From NCBI GenBank assembly GCA_021292105.1, contig CM037874.1:12563115-12627114 (forward strand): a stretch of 64,000 bases of DNA, in the 5' to 3' direction. Below are positions 23,645-33,839 of this stretch, piece by piece. The translations under genes and the position numbers were made by a program. Source of the DNA: Anadara kagoshimensis (taxonomy: Eukaryota; Mollusca; Bivalvia; Arcoida; Arcidae). The notes below the pieces were generated by a model that was given only the letters and a program-made list of their open reading frames with translations, searched no databases and was not told the DNA's origin. Each line of letters starts with the position of its first letter. Position 1 is the stretch's first letter.

Positions 23645-26600
23645 CTGAAAAAAAGACAAATAAAGGTACATTTTTGTCCTATTGTGTTTTTCTTCTAGCG
23701 ATTGCTTCTTAGTGAGAATTTTTGGTTGTGTGGTTTTGATTGCCATGGTTATTGCAAGTAAAAGTTATATACAAATATACATGTATGGATTTGTGCAGAC
23801 AAGAATTTCAGATAGATGGACATGAATACAAACTTAATATCCCCCTCTTTCTTCAAAAGGCAGTGGATAAAAAAGGTTGATAACCTATGGAAAAGCTTGT
23901 GTGCAAGTAAATGCTCTTATCATGGCCTCTGGAACTGTACCAGATCGAGTCACATCCTTTGAACACCATTGTATCCAAACACAGAAAATCCTTGACCTTT
24001 ATTTGTTTCATGAGTTTGGGAAAAGTAAACTTTTAATTCTTTAAAATAAATTCCCTTTTTGGAGATTCAAAATTGTATTACCATACTTTAGCTTCTTACT
24101 ATGGCAACATAAATATCAAGTTATATGACATTAATACTCTGTTTAAGTATGTTACTATGGCAACATAAATATCAAGTTATATGACATTAATACTCTGTTT
24201 AAGTATGTTACTTTGGCAACATAAAAACTAACTAACAATGAGACTATGTGTTTATAAAACTTTGGTTAAGTATGATTATGTTATTATGGCAACATAAAAC
24301 TAACTTACAATGAGACTATGTGTTTATAAATCTTTAGATAAGTATGTTACTATGGCAACATGAAAACTAACTTACAATGAGACTATGTGTTTATAAAACT
24401 TTGGTTAAGTGTGTTACCATGACAACATAAAAACTAACTTGCATTGAGACTATGTGTTTGTAAAACTTTGGCTAAGTATGTTACTATGGCAACATAAATA
24501 ATCAAATACTAACCTTATTATAATTAAACTGTGTTTATAAAATCCTCTTTGCATAAGGCTTTGAGCAAAAAATAACCTGCATTGTGCAGCAACAACAGGG
24601 TCTCCCATTTCAATGGCTACTCTCAGTTGTTTGAAGGAAATTTTTCCTGCTTCTTCTGCCTGCAATATATATCAATTGACGTTTCATCAGCAATGCCTAT
24701 TATGTTCCGACACTGGCCGTCATCATGGTACCAAAACAGCGTCACAGCAACTAATGATGTATTAGTGTCAGTGACGTCATTTAAATGGCCTAATTCAGGC
24801 AGAGTTTTCATTCTTTTTAATTTGTCGAAACATTGTAGGCGTGGCTAGCGATCCATCAATTATTTATGACATTCTGTAAGCGAAAAAGATCCTTAGAACA
24901 ATGAAATCATCATGATAGATAATAGGAGCGCATTACATTTGGGCAAAATTTTCATAACCCCTATATGACATTTGAACAAAGGGTGTCTACTACTATTGCG
25001 CAAATCTTAATTGCCCATGTTAAACTGTTGAATAAACACCACTTGACCAGTTTTAGTTCACGATACATCACTGTAAAATTATTTCCGCTAGTGTCACATG
25101 ACCAGACTTAGTTTACTTCAAACTGTTGCCAACTGTAAAAGAACCAACAATGGCCCTGAATCTTTCTATTCTCGCTTTAATGAACAATTCTACACAAACC
25201 ATCCAAATATTTTTATCTTTGTGGACGTTATTTAACAGATTCAGAGTACAACTTATATAAAGATGCTATCATCGGATACCTTTTAACCGAATTTTAACAG
25301 ACTTTTAATGGTGCTTTTATCTGTCTTTGCAATAAGTATAATTTACTCGAAATCCCACTTCCACCTCCCTGTGGTGAGGAGGGGGCAACAAGTATCATCA
25401 CCTGGCTAATGGAAGAGGTAGTGTTTATTTAACATGGCAATTGCGTTTTGGGCATCTATTTAACATGACAATTACGTTTTGCAATTGTAATATAGGTCTT
25501 TGAGCAATCGTCATATTTTCTTTGCGCACAAGTCATATGGATTTGCGCAAATGTAATGCACTGAGAAAACAGATATTGAATGCAATAAACATAGCCTGTT
25601 ATGTATTTTTAACAATTTCTCCACAAATACTTGGGTAATTTAACTTTTATTATTAGTTTTGTATAACCCAATGTTGGTGCTTCAAAATATTTCAAAAAGT
25701 GAAATTCTCAATTGTTCTACCTAAGGGACCTTTTTGCTTATGGAACATCATATTAAAAATAAAGATGCGGCAGTTAATTATTTTACAAAATGTACATCCC
25801 TGTATTTTTAGTCATTTCCATATACATGTTTATAATCAAAATGGTTTTTTTGTTTTATTGAAGCCTCTAAAGCAGATAGAATTTACACTAAGTCGGAGAA
25901 CCAAAGGACACAATTCAATGACTTTTGAGTATGTAAACAAATGATGACAAATGTTTCAGTGATTCCCATATATTTACAATCAAAATATCATTCTATGAAG
26001 ACTTTAAGGCAAATTGAAGTCCGAGAACAACAGTGTAAAAAATGATGACATAATTTATCTTCGACCTCTGTGTATTGCAATGGGGCGCATCAACAAGAAA
26101 TTATACCAATTGTGGTTAGGGTTTCTCAAAGGACCAATATTCAATTGGGCTGTTCCATCTTTGTGTAAATCCAGACATAAAGTGACAAAATAAAATTTTG
26201 TTTTGTTTTCCTCACACTGGTTTGAAGACAATTGGGAATAACAAATTATGCAAGAACAGCTCCAATGCTCTTGCAATTTTCTATTCTTGACCATCTTTAT
26301 ACCAGTCTGAAGAAAAACAAATCATTCCTTCAATAAGAGTTAGTTGAGTAATGGTATTTTACGTCCCAGTCAAGAATTTTTCACATTTACCGAGACGTCG
26401 CCAGCTATAGGCGAAAGAGCGTGCGTTGTGCTGATGGCATTATACAGCAGGGTTCTTTAGCATGCCAAGCCTACCATGACACGGAACCTCCCACTTATGG
26501 AGCCTTCAATAAGATAAAAAGTAATCAGTTTATCAAATTCCTGTAATGAGGATCATTTTGTGAAGAACAATAACATGAGCAGATCATTTAATTGCCAAAA

Positions 26601-29600
26601 AAATCAATGACAAAAGACTGTTTCTACCGACATTTTGTCATAATGTCAATGGATTCTGCATTTTTTTGGGGGGGGGGGGGGGGGGACACATAAAATAAAC
26701 TCTGTGGCAAATAAATGATCCCATTGTGAGATTGATTTGCGCAAAATGTCCGTCATAATACAGTCAAACCTGTCCATAAAGGCCACCCAAGGGAACCAGT
26801 AATAATCACCTTTATGGGAAGTGGCCTTTATATACAGGTTCATATAATTGAATAAAGAACAATTGGGATACAATTCTACTGGCCTTTATAATGAGGTGGC
26901 CCTTATATAGAGGTGGCCTTTAAGGCAGGTTGGACTGTAATGTGGTCTGACAGATAACTTATAGGGGTTAATTTGGAAAGAACTTATTGCATAGAAATTT
27001 TTGAAGATTTTTATGGAAGATGACCAGTCACACTAAATTAATCTGACTTACGTGAAATTGAAAATAATCCCCGAGTGATGAGTAGGCCCCACCTAAGGTT
27101 GACAACCAGGCCATGGCTTCTTCCAGGATCATTCTCTTGACCACCTGGCCCTCCATTCTATAATCCCTGAAATTAATTGATTAAAAGAGGTTGGAATTCA
27201 TAGTCCAGTTAAACAATCTTAATGATATAATAATCAGAAATTTAAACTTAAAAACTATAAATGTACTTAGCATCACATGGTCAAATTGTCTTGGTTTCCG
27301 ACCATTCTGCGGAGTGTAATATTCACAGATTTATGAATATGACTATAAGATTCAAAATCACAAAATGGATTATGCAGTGTATGGCAATTGGTTTTGTCTT
27401 CAGACAATGACGCTGTTGCTTTGGTGAGGGGTGGGTGGGTGGTAGTAGTGGGGTGGTGGTGGGGGTTACACAGTGGTTGAGTGGTTCAAGACAGTTGTGG
27501 GATGAAAAATGGCGTGTCATAACCACCAACATCAAGAATCTTTCACTTATATTAAGACAGTTCTGGGATGAAAAAGGGAGTAACACCCCCATAGACATCT
27601 ATGTCACTAGCCAAATTTACCTGAACAAATTACATATAATGATAAAAAATTGTTTCAAACACCTCTGAACCTTGACTCACCAAGCAAAATATGTTTTTTA
27701 TTTTTTTTTGTGCACTGGCGTATATACATGTACTAACTAATCAAAGTCCAGTTTTTGTATTGGATATTGGGGTTTAATTTTTATAACAAAGTTAACTTAC
27801 CAAGCAAAGTCCAATTTCTGTATTGGATATTGGGATTTAATTTTTATAACAAAGTTAACTTACCAAGCAAAATCTAATTTCTGTATTCTATGTTTCCATT
27901 CCTGGTAGCCAAAATCGCCATTGGCTACTAATTTCTGAGGAATTCTTTTAAAAAGTAACCTATTTTAGCAAATTTGTGGAAAAATACTTTAAAAAGGACT
28001 ATATTTTCACAAATTTTGGAAATTTGGCTACTAATTATTTTAAATTTGTGGAAACCTAGGTATTGCATATTGGGGTTTAATTTTTATAACAAAGTTAACT
28101 TACCAAACAAAGTCCAGTTTTTGTATTGGATACTGGGGTTTAATTTTTATAACAAAGTTAACTTACAAGCAAAATCTAATTTCTGTATTGCATATTGGGG
28201 TTTAATTTTTATAACAAAGTTAACTTACCAAACAAAGTCCAGTTTTTGTATTGGATACTGGGGTTTAATTTTTATAACAAAGTTAACTTACAAGCAAAGT
28301 CCAGTTTTTGTATTGGATATTGGGGTTTAATTTTTATAACAAAGTTAACTTACCAAGCAAAATCTAATTTCTGTATTGCATATTGGGGTTTAATTTTTAT
28401 AACAAAGTTAACTTACCAAACAAAGTCCAGTTTTTGTATTGGATATTGGGGTTTAATTTTTATAACAAAGTTAACTTACAAGCAAAGTTCAGTTTTTATT
28501 GGATACTGGGGTTTAATTTTTATAACAAAGTTAACTTACAAGCAAAGTTCAGCTTTTGTATTGGATACTGGGGTTTAATTTTTATAACAAAGTTAACTTA
28601 CAAGCAAAGTTCAGCTTTTGTATTGGATACTGGGGTTTAATTTTTATAACAAAGTTAACTTACAAGCAAAGTCCAGTTTTTGTATTGGATATTGGGGTTT
28701 AATTTTTATAACAAAGTTAACTTACCAAGCAAAGTCCAGTTTTTGTATTGGATATTGGGGTTTAATTTTTATAACAAAGTTAACTTACAAGCAAAGTTCA
28801 GTTTTTGTATTGGATACTGGGGTTTAATTTTTATAACAAAGTTAACTTACCAAACAAAGTCCAGTTTTTGTATTGGATACTGGGGTTTAATTTTTATAAC
28901 AAAGTTAACTTACCAAACAAAGTCCAGTTTTTGTATTGGATACTGAGGTTTAATTTTTATAACAAAGTTAACTTACAAGCAAAGTTCAGCTTTTTTATTG
29001 GATACTGGGGTTTAATTTTTATAACAAAGTTAACTTACAAGCAAAGTCCAGTTTTTGTATTGGATATCGGGGTTTAATTTTTATAACAAAGTTAACTTAC
29101 CAAGCAAAGTCCAGTTTTTGTATTGGATATTGGGGTTTAATTTTTATAACAAAGTTAACTTATCAAGCAAAATCTAATTTCTGTATTGGATACTGGGGTT
29201 TAATTTTTATAACAAAGTTAACTTACCAAGCAAAGTCTAGTTTTTGTATTGGATACTGGGGTTTAATTTTTATAACAAAGTTAACTTACCAAGCAAAATC
29301 TAATTTCTGTATTGGATACTGGGGTCTAATTTCTATAACAAAGTTAACTTCAACACATCGATCAAAGTCTTTTATCGGCTCCACAAATTGCTGTTTAAAT
29401 CCTATGTTTTTATGTAAATACTTTAAAAATCGTCTCCTGAATGTCCTTGACCTAGATATTTCACACATGACACAAGATGCTACATGTGCATCAACCTCCC
29501 ATGTTGCTTGGAGATATGGCACAATCTGTGTATAAGAAAGCTTAAAAATAGTCCAAAGTTTTTCTGAATTTGATTTACTACTCCTGTCATCTTTGATAAT

Positions 29601-29837
29601 AAACTGATGTTTTTCTCTGATGGCTCGTTCAGGTGTGATAAAATATTTGACTGCCGTAAACAAACACAAGCATGTTGTTTTAGTCTCTTTATGTGCCAGG
29701 AAGCCCAGGCCGATTTCTCCATCATTAAATACTACTGGGGAGAGTTCTCGGCCGTAAAAACGGTAATCATACAACACTCGATCTATGTCAACATAAAATA
29801 GAACCTGCATCTCTCCATACTAACTACCCTCTATATC
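23524..29837 (-). CDS. Uncharacterised conserved-looking protein, 300 aa, 4 coding exons
   Basis: The coding exons on the - strand are 29290-29810, 27052-27166, 24514-24659 and 23524-23644 (521+115+146+121 nt = 903 nt, 300 residues plus stop). All junction phases agree: TG|G, phase 0, then AG|A. The start at 29810 has an in-frame TAG 12 bases upstream, and a splice acceptor just above it makes 29811-29837 a 5' UTR. The protein starts MQVLFYVDIDRVLYDYRFYG; later it reads FAWDYRMEGQVVKRMILEEA, GKISFKQLRVAIEMGDPVVA and CRLFFAQSLMQRGFY. It has no signal peptide, membrane segment or known catalytic motif that I can see. The helical, Leu/Ala-rich C-terminal half resembles a helical repeat (TPR-like) fold, which is inference. 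I cannot name the family. The gene is divergent to CENPJ. Introns 1 and 3 begin with tandem arrays copying their own 5' splice sites. Confidence 0.85.
24099..24500. repeat. Tandem array in intron 3 copying the exon 3 splice donor
   Basis: Five units of ~66-70 bp ('actatggcaacataaaaac', 'taacttacaatgagac', 'tatgtgtttataaaact') are followed, farther from the exon, by two 57 bp units with the same 'tatggcaacataaa' core. The sequence over the exon end, 'aacataaataatcaaatact', 'aac', then 'cttattataattaaactgtg', 'tttataaaa', aligns with a unit. Each of the five longer units keeps ACTAAC (GTTAGT on the gene strand). Confidence 0.8.
24514..24659 (-). CDS. Uncharacterised gene, coding exon 3 (aa 213-261)
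   Basis: Acceptor TATATATTGCAG. The preferred donor is ATAAG|GTTAGT at 24513. It gives AAQCRLFFAQSLMQRGFYKH and then SLIIIR, leading smoothly into RNQRKLAK. A second possible donor (GCAG|GTTATT, exon end 24577) is in the same phase and would shorten the protein by 21 residues; it matches the donor consensus less well. Confidence 0.75.
24684..24840. mobile_element. Diverged copy of the TCGCCAGCCATGCC MITE
   Basis: 'caatgcctattatgttccga' and 'gatgtattagtgtcagtgac' match, in inverted orientation, the copies at 42149-42353 and 56244-56433. It lies 25 bp upstream (gene sense) of the exon 3 acceptor of the - strand gene. Confidence 0.6.
24930..25565. mobile_element. TIR element (GCATTACATTTG ends), ~635 bp, in intron 2
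   Basis: Left 'gcgcattacatttgggcaaa' pairs with right 'ttgcgcaaatgtaatgca'. 'tttaacatggcaattgcg' and 'ttaacatgacaattacg' form a short internal direct repeat. No coding sequence is seen. Confidence 0.55.
26345..26505 (+). repeat. Dispersed repeat 'cagtcaagaatttttcaca'
   Basis: Runs 'gggtatttt'-like lead, 'cagtcaagaa', 'gacgtcgccagctataggcg' and 'cctcccacttatggagcc'. The same order is seen at 10010-10130, 16540-16700 and in both arms of the fold-back element at 45539-47894, so it is an old dispersed family. Confidence 0.6.
26760..26939. mobile_element. Complete CAGTC..GACTG MITE with TA target duplication
   Basis: It starts TA-CAGTCAAACCTGTCC and ends CAGGTTGGACTG-TA, so it has inverted ends of about 14 bp and a TA duplication, as in Tc1/mariner-type MITEs. 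The interior repeats 'gtggcctttata'. Another complete copy is at 45300-45481; partial copies are at 8475, 19735, 19915, 40193 and 57045. This copy is in intron 2 of the - strand gene. Confidence 0.75.
27052..27166 (-). CDS. Uncharacterised gene, coding exon 2 (aa 174-212)
   Basis: Acceptor AATTAATTTCAG and donor CAC|GTAAGT. Encodes DYRMEGQVVKRMILEEAMAW followed by LSTLGGAYSSLGDYFQFH. It joins exon 1 in frame through a split TGG. Confidence 0.88.
27741..29289. repeat. Tandem array in intron 1 copying the exon 1 splice donor
   Basis: Twenty-one units of 62-63 bp, plus the authentic exon end as a 22nd, each run from GTTAACTTTGTTAT to GCTTG(G)TAAGTTAAC on the gene strand. The unit is the last ~56 nt of coding exon 1 plus the splice donor. 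All but about one unit (near 29161, TATC in place of TACC) keep GTAAGT. Units still translate to VNFVIKIKPQYPIQKLDFAW, close to the exon's VNFVIEIRPQYPIQKLDFAW. A MITE (27888-28059) splits one unit. GTTAAC at both ends of the unit is a likely slippage point. Confidence 0.92.
27888..28059. mobile_element. CTAGGTTTCCA MITE inside the intron 1 array
   Basis: The ends CTATGTTTCCATTCC and GTGGAAACCTAG are inverted. Inner blocks GGTAGCCAAA and TTTGGCTAC are also inverted. The flank GTATT is repeated on both sides. Copies are also at 38717-39181 (split by a SINE) and 50049-50223. Confidence 0.8.
29290..29810 (-). CDS. Uncharacterised gene, coding exon 1 (aa 1-174)
   Basis: Ends TTTGCTTG|GTAAGT, phase 2. 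The last ~56 nt (VNFVIEIRPQYPIQKLDFAW) are the parent sequence of the tandem array in the following intron. This exon carries more than half of the protein and has normal coding character (no stop in 174 codons). Confidence 0.85.
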
Positions 29838-30236
29838 CTGAAATATAGAATTCAAATTTATATACTGTAAATTCCAGATTTCTACAATTTTAAAATTTTA
29901 AGTACTAAGCCAAGTTAACAAAATTTGTGAAAATATAGTCCTCTCTAAATTGTTTTTCACAAATTTGTTAAAAAAATTTTTCATAAAGTAATAGCCAATG
30001 ACAGTGTAAATGTACAGGTGAAATGATGTGCCTATCTCACAATACAATATATTTATGGTTTAAGACCATGATTCAATACTTCTTCAATAAAATAAAAATA
30101 CCATTCAAATAGCAGTTTTTGAAAGAATTTCACACAATACTAGTATAAATATTGTTTATCAATAATTATTTGCCTGTGGTACATATAATTTAACTGGCAA
30201 TGGTAAAATGTTTCACTTTGTACAGTACTGAGGTAA

Positions 30237-32760
30237 TGATTTGCTAGGCAGTGTGTCATGTGTTAACTGTCATGTACCAACCAATGTGTATAGTACTGTA
30301 GGTCAGTGTGTCAAGTGTCAACTGTCATGTACCAATTTATACAGTACTGCTAGATTATGGTTTGCTAGGCAGTGTGTAAAGTGTCAACTGTCATGTACCA
30401 ATGTGTACAGCAGGGCTCAAAGTTGCGACTAAATTAGGCGCCATGGCGACCAATTTTTTCCATTGGCGACCAATTTTTACTCATAAGTCGCCAAGTTGGC
30501 GACCGCTTTTTCGGGAGTTCAAAATTCTCGATCATGTCCATTTCCGTTTTTCTATTTGTGTTTTACATATTGTCAAAGTGTTTCCGGTACTCCTCGGACT
30601 ACCTCGTGAATTTCACAGGGATTCTTTCGTATATATATATACACAAAACGTCAAAAGTGTTCCGAATAGAACAATAAGCATGGCTGGGAAGCGGCAGTCT
30701 ATTGATAGTTTTTTCAAGCCAAGAGGCGCTGCTCCCAAAAAGCAGGCAATCGATCACAGCGTTGACGAGCCGGAGGAGAAGAAACAGAAGTCTCTGACTT
30801 CATCTGAATTATGTTAGCTGGCCAGACGATGAATCTTTGTAACCACCTTTGAACAATGAAAATGAAAATGAAAAAAAACAATGATTGATAATAAATGTTT
30901 GATATTATACAGTATACAATGTGGTTTTAGATTCTTTTAAGGATACAGTCACATTAATTTTTTTGCTGGTGCCTTAATGTCTCAATTGGCGCCTAAAAAT
31001 TTCAATTGGCGCCTAATTTTTTTATATAAGGAGCCAGGCTGGCTCCTAGATTCAAAAAGTCACTTTGAGCCCTGTACAGTTCTGCTAGGTTATGATTTGC
31101 TAGGCAGTGTGTCAAGTGTCATGTACCAATGTGTACAGTACTGCTGGGTTATGGTTTGTAAGGCAGTGTGTCAACTGTCATGTAACAATGTGTACAGTTC
31201 TGTGAGGTTATGGTTTGCTAGGCAGTGTGTCAACTGTCATGTAACAATGTGTACAGTTCTGTGAGGTTATGATTTGCTAGGCAGTGTGTCAACTGTCTTG
31301 TACCAATGTGTACAGTACTGCTGGGTTATGGTTTGTAAGGCAGTGTGTCAATTGTCATGTAACAATGTGTACAGTTCTGTCATGTACCAACGTGTACAGT
31401 TCTGCGAGGTTATGGTTTGTAAGGCAGTGTGTCAACTGTCATGTACCAACGTGTACAGTTCTGCGAGGTTATGGTTTGCTAGGCAGTGTGTCAACTGTCA
31501 TGTACCAACGTGTACAGTTCTGCGAGGTTATGGTTTGTAAGGCAGTGTGTCAACTGTCATGTACCAACGTGTACAGTTCTGCGAGGTTATGGTTTGCTAG
31601 GCAGTGTGTCAACTGTCATGTACCAACGTGTACAGTTCTGCGAGGTTATGGTTTGTAAGGCAGTGTGTCAACTGTCATGTACCAATGTGTACAGTTCTGC
31701 GAGGTTATGGTTTGCTAGGCAGTGTGTCAACTGTCATGTACCAATGTGTACAGTACTGCTGGGTTATGGTTTGTAAGGCAGTGTGTCAACTGTCATGTAA
31801 CAATGTGTACAGTTCTGTGAGGTTATGGTTTGCTAGGCAGTGTGTCAACTGTCATGTACCAAGGTGTACAGTTCTGCGAGGTTATGGTTTTCTAGGCAGT
31901 GTGTCAACTGTCATGTACCAATGTGTACAGTTCGATGAGGTTATGATTTGCTAGGCAGTGTGTCAACTGTCATGTACCAATGTGTACAGTTCGATGAGGT
32001 TATGATTTGCTAGGCAGTGTGTCAACTGTCATGTACCAACGTGTACAGTTCTGCGAGGTTATGGTTTGCTAGGCAGTGTCAACTGTCATGTACCAACATG
32101 TACAGTTCTGCGAGGTTATGGTTTGTAAGGCAGTGTGTCAACTGTCATGTACCAACGTGTACAGTTCTGCGAGGTTATGGTTTGCTAGGCAGTGTGTCAA
32201 CTGTCATGTACCAACGTGTACAGTTCTGCGAGGTTATGGTTTGTAAGGCAGTGTGTCAACTGTCATGTACCAATGTGTACAGTTCTGCGAGGTTATGGTT
32301 TGCTAGGCAGTGTGTCAACTGTCATGTACCAACGTGTACAGTTCTGCGAGGTTATGGTTTGTAAGGCAGTGTGTCAACTGTCATGTACCAATGTGTACAG
32401 TTCTGCGAGGTTATGGTTTGCTAGGCAGTGTGTCAACTGTCATGTACCAACATGTACAGTTCTGCGAAGTTATGGTTTGTAAGGCAGTGTGTCAACTGTC
32501 ATGTACCAATGTGTACAGTTCTGCGAGGTTATGGTTTGCTAGGCAGTGTGTCAACTGTCATGTACCAACGTGTACAGTTCTGCGAGGTTATGGTTTGCTA
32601 GGCAGTGTGTCAACTGTCATGTACCAATGTGTACAGTTCGATGAGGTTATGATTTGCTAGGCAGTGTGTCAACTGTCATGTAACAATGTGTACAGCACTG
32701 CTAAGTGATGGTTTGCTAGGCAGTGTGTCAACTGTCATGTACCAATGTGTACAGCTGTTA
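30237..32760. repeat. 59 bp tandem array, ~31 copies, dimeric structure
   Basis: The unit carries 'tatggtttgctaggcagtg', 'tgtcaactgtcatgtaccaa' and 'cgtgtacagttctgcgaggt'. Over 31400-32560 units alternate between TTTGCTAGGC and TTTGTAAGGC, making a 118 bp higher-order dimer. A 664 bp hAT-like element splits one unit at 30411. Frames of up to 124 codons here (CQLSCTNVYSSARLWF) are repetition artefacts. The array lies just upstream of the first recognised exon of the - strand gene, probably in its 5' UTR intron. Confidence 0.93.
30411..31074 (+). mobile_element. hAT-like element with N-terminal transposase fragment, 664 bp
   Basis: The ends are CAGGGCTCAAAGT and ACTTTGAGCCCTG, flanked by TACAG on both sides (30406-30410 and 31075-31079). 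At 30680-30817 an open frame reads MAGKRQSIDSFFKPRGAAPK, then KQAIDHSVDEPEEKKQKS, and stops after 45 residues. The 'KRQ-S-DSFFK' start is typical of the N terminus of hAT/ZMYM-type transposase-derived proteins. No BED finger, catalytic core or dimerisation region follows. 'ggcgaccaattttt' and 'tcaattggcgcct' form subterminal repeats. It is a deletion derivative that landed in one unit of the array. Confidence 0.8.
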
Positions 32761-33064
32761 TGTTCAACTAGGCATTGTGTTAGCCGTCATGTACCAATGT
32801 GCATTGCAATGTTATGGTTTGTATGTTTATTGTCAACTTGCACACACAGAGTTATGATGGTATGATTTTTTAGACAGTGTGTTAACTGTCGCTTAAATAT
32901 TGCGTTGACACTGACCAGCTGACCGGTCGGCTACAGTGAGGTCATCAATCACCTGTCACTTTGCGAAATTATGATGTTGGATCTATCGGTGTTGTGGAGT
33001 ATTGTGATTATGATTTTATCTCTATCTGAACTGTTAGCCTTGAAATGTAATGCGTTGTTGTGTT

Positions 33065-33133
33065 TCAAGCATTGGAAGCATTAAAAGGTGATGCAAAGAG
33101 GGCATCCAAACTTCAACAAAACCAGGATTCAGG
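33065..33133 (+). other. Exon-like island, unassigned
   Basis: 'gtgtttcaag' could be an acceptor, and CAG|GTTAAG follows 68 bp later. The frame between reads ALEALKGDAKRASKLQQNQ and would stop two codons later if unspliced (DSG, stop). The composition looks coding (Lys/Gln/Ala-rich helix), but no neighbouring exon was found. It may be an isolated exon, a 5' exon of CENPJ or chance. Confidence 0.25.
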
Positions 33134-33261
33134 TTAAGAATCTGTTTCGTATAAATGTTTAGTAATAAAAAAAATGGAAATGTCGCGACTTGCCCTTATT
33201 CCGGGTAGTGAACAGATCGATCAAAATAAATTTATTATCCTTAATGATGATGAGTAAACTT

Positions 33262-33835
33262 ACTAAATAAAACGAAATTATCAAATTAAAATAAATAATT
33301 GACGAGAAATCAGCTAAAACTTCCGAAAAGACAAAAATCTTTGCGAATCCGGTTAGGCGTTTATGTCGAAACCGTTTTTCTATTTCAGAATTAGTTTGAA
33401 ATTATGAAAAATGAAAATGGCGGATATTTATAAACACGAAATATGTGTCAATTTGTTTTACAGTGATTACCTTCAACGCAATCGCTAACGAGTTGTATTT
33501 CCATGAAACAAAATAATGTGACACTATTTATACAGAGACATACAGACCGGTAAGAAATTAATGTATTGTTTCACATATTTATACCTAGATTAGTTAATAG
33601 AACAAGTGCCAACTTGTTTCACTTTGTTTTTGTCTCTAATTCTTAATCCTTTTGGATTTTAATGTTGATTTTTTAGTTCATTAACATAATTTTCATGGTT
33701 AAAAAACCTTCAGTGATTGAAAACAGAGATGAAGCTTAAGAATTTTCAGTTGGGACCCCAGTTCACTTCAGAAAAGAAGTTGTAACAGGTAATAATAAAT
33801 TATAGCCTAAACTGCTAAATGTGTAAAAAAGGGGT
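33262..33835. promoter_or_regulatory. Candidate divergent promoter / 5' UTR zone
   Basis: Between the two divergent genes. On the - strand TTTA|GTAAGT at ~33262 could end a 5' UTR exon. On the + strand, ACCG|GTAAGA at ~33550 and AACAG|GTAATA at ~33788 could end non-coding CENPJ exons. No TATA or CpG-rich block stands out. The placement is inference from splice-like motifs and gene orientation only. Confidence 0.25.
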
Positions 33836-33839
33836 CCAC

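Noticed and set aside
24577-24659. Shorter exon 3 using GCAG|GTTATT
   Set aside because: Same phase and possible as a minor form, but GTTAGT at 24513 matches the donor consensus better and the extra 21 residues look coding.
26660-26690. Poly-G run as a G-quadruplex element
   Set aside because: A single mononucleotide run of about 17 G after a T run; it may simply be a homopolymer and its length is unreliable.
27974-29077. + strand frames repeating YWGLIFITKLTYKQS
   Set aside because: Antisense reading of the intron 1 array. The opposite strand is the one with coding origin.
30977-32660. Frames of up to 124 codons repeating CQLSCTNVYSSARLWF
   Set aside because: Product of the 59 bp tandem unit on the + strand; the Cys-rich look is a coincidence of the repeat.
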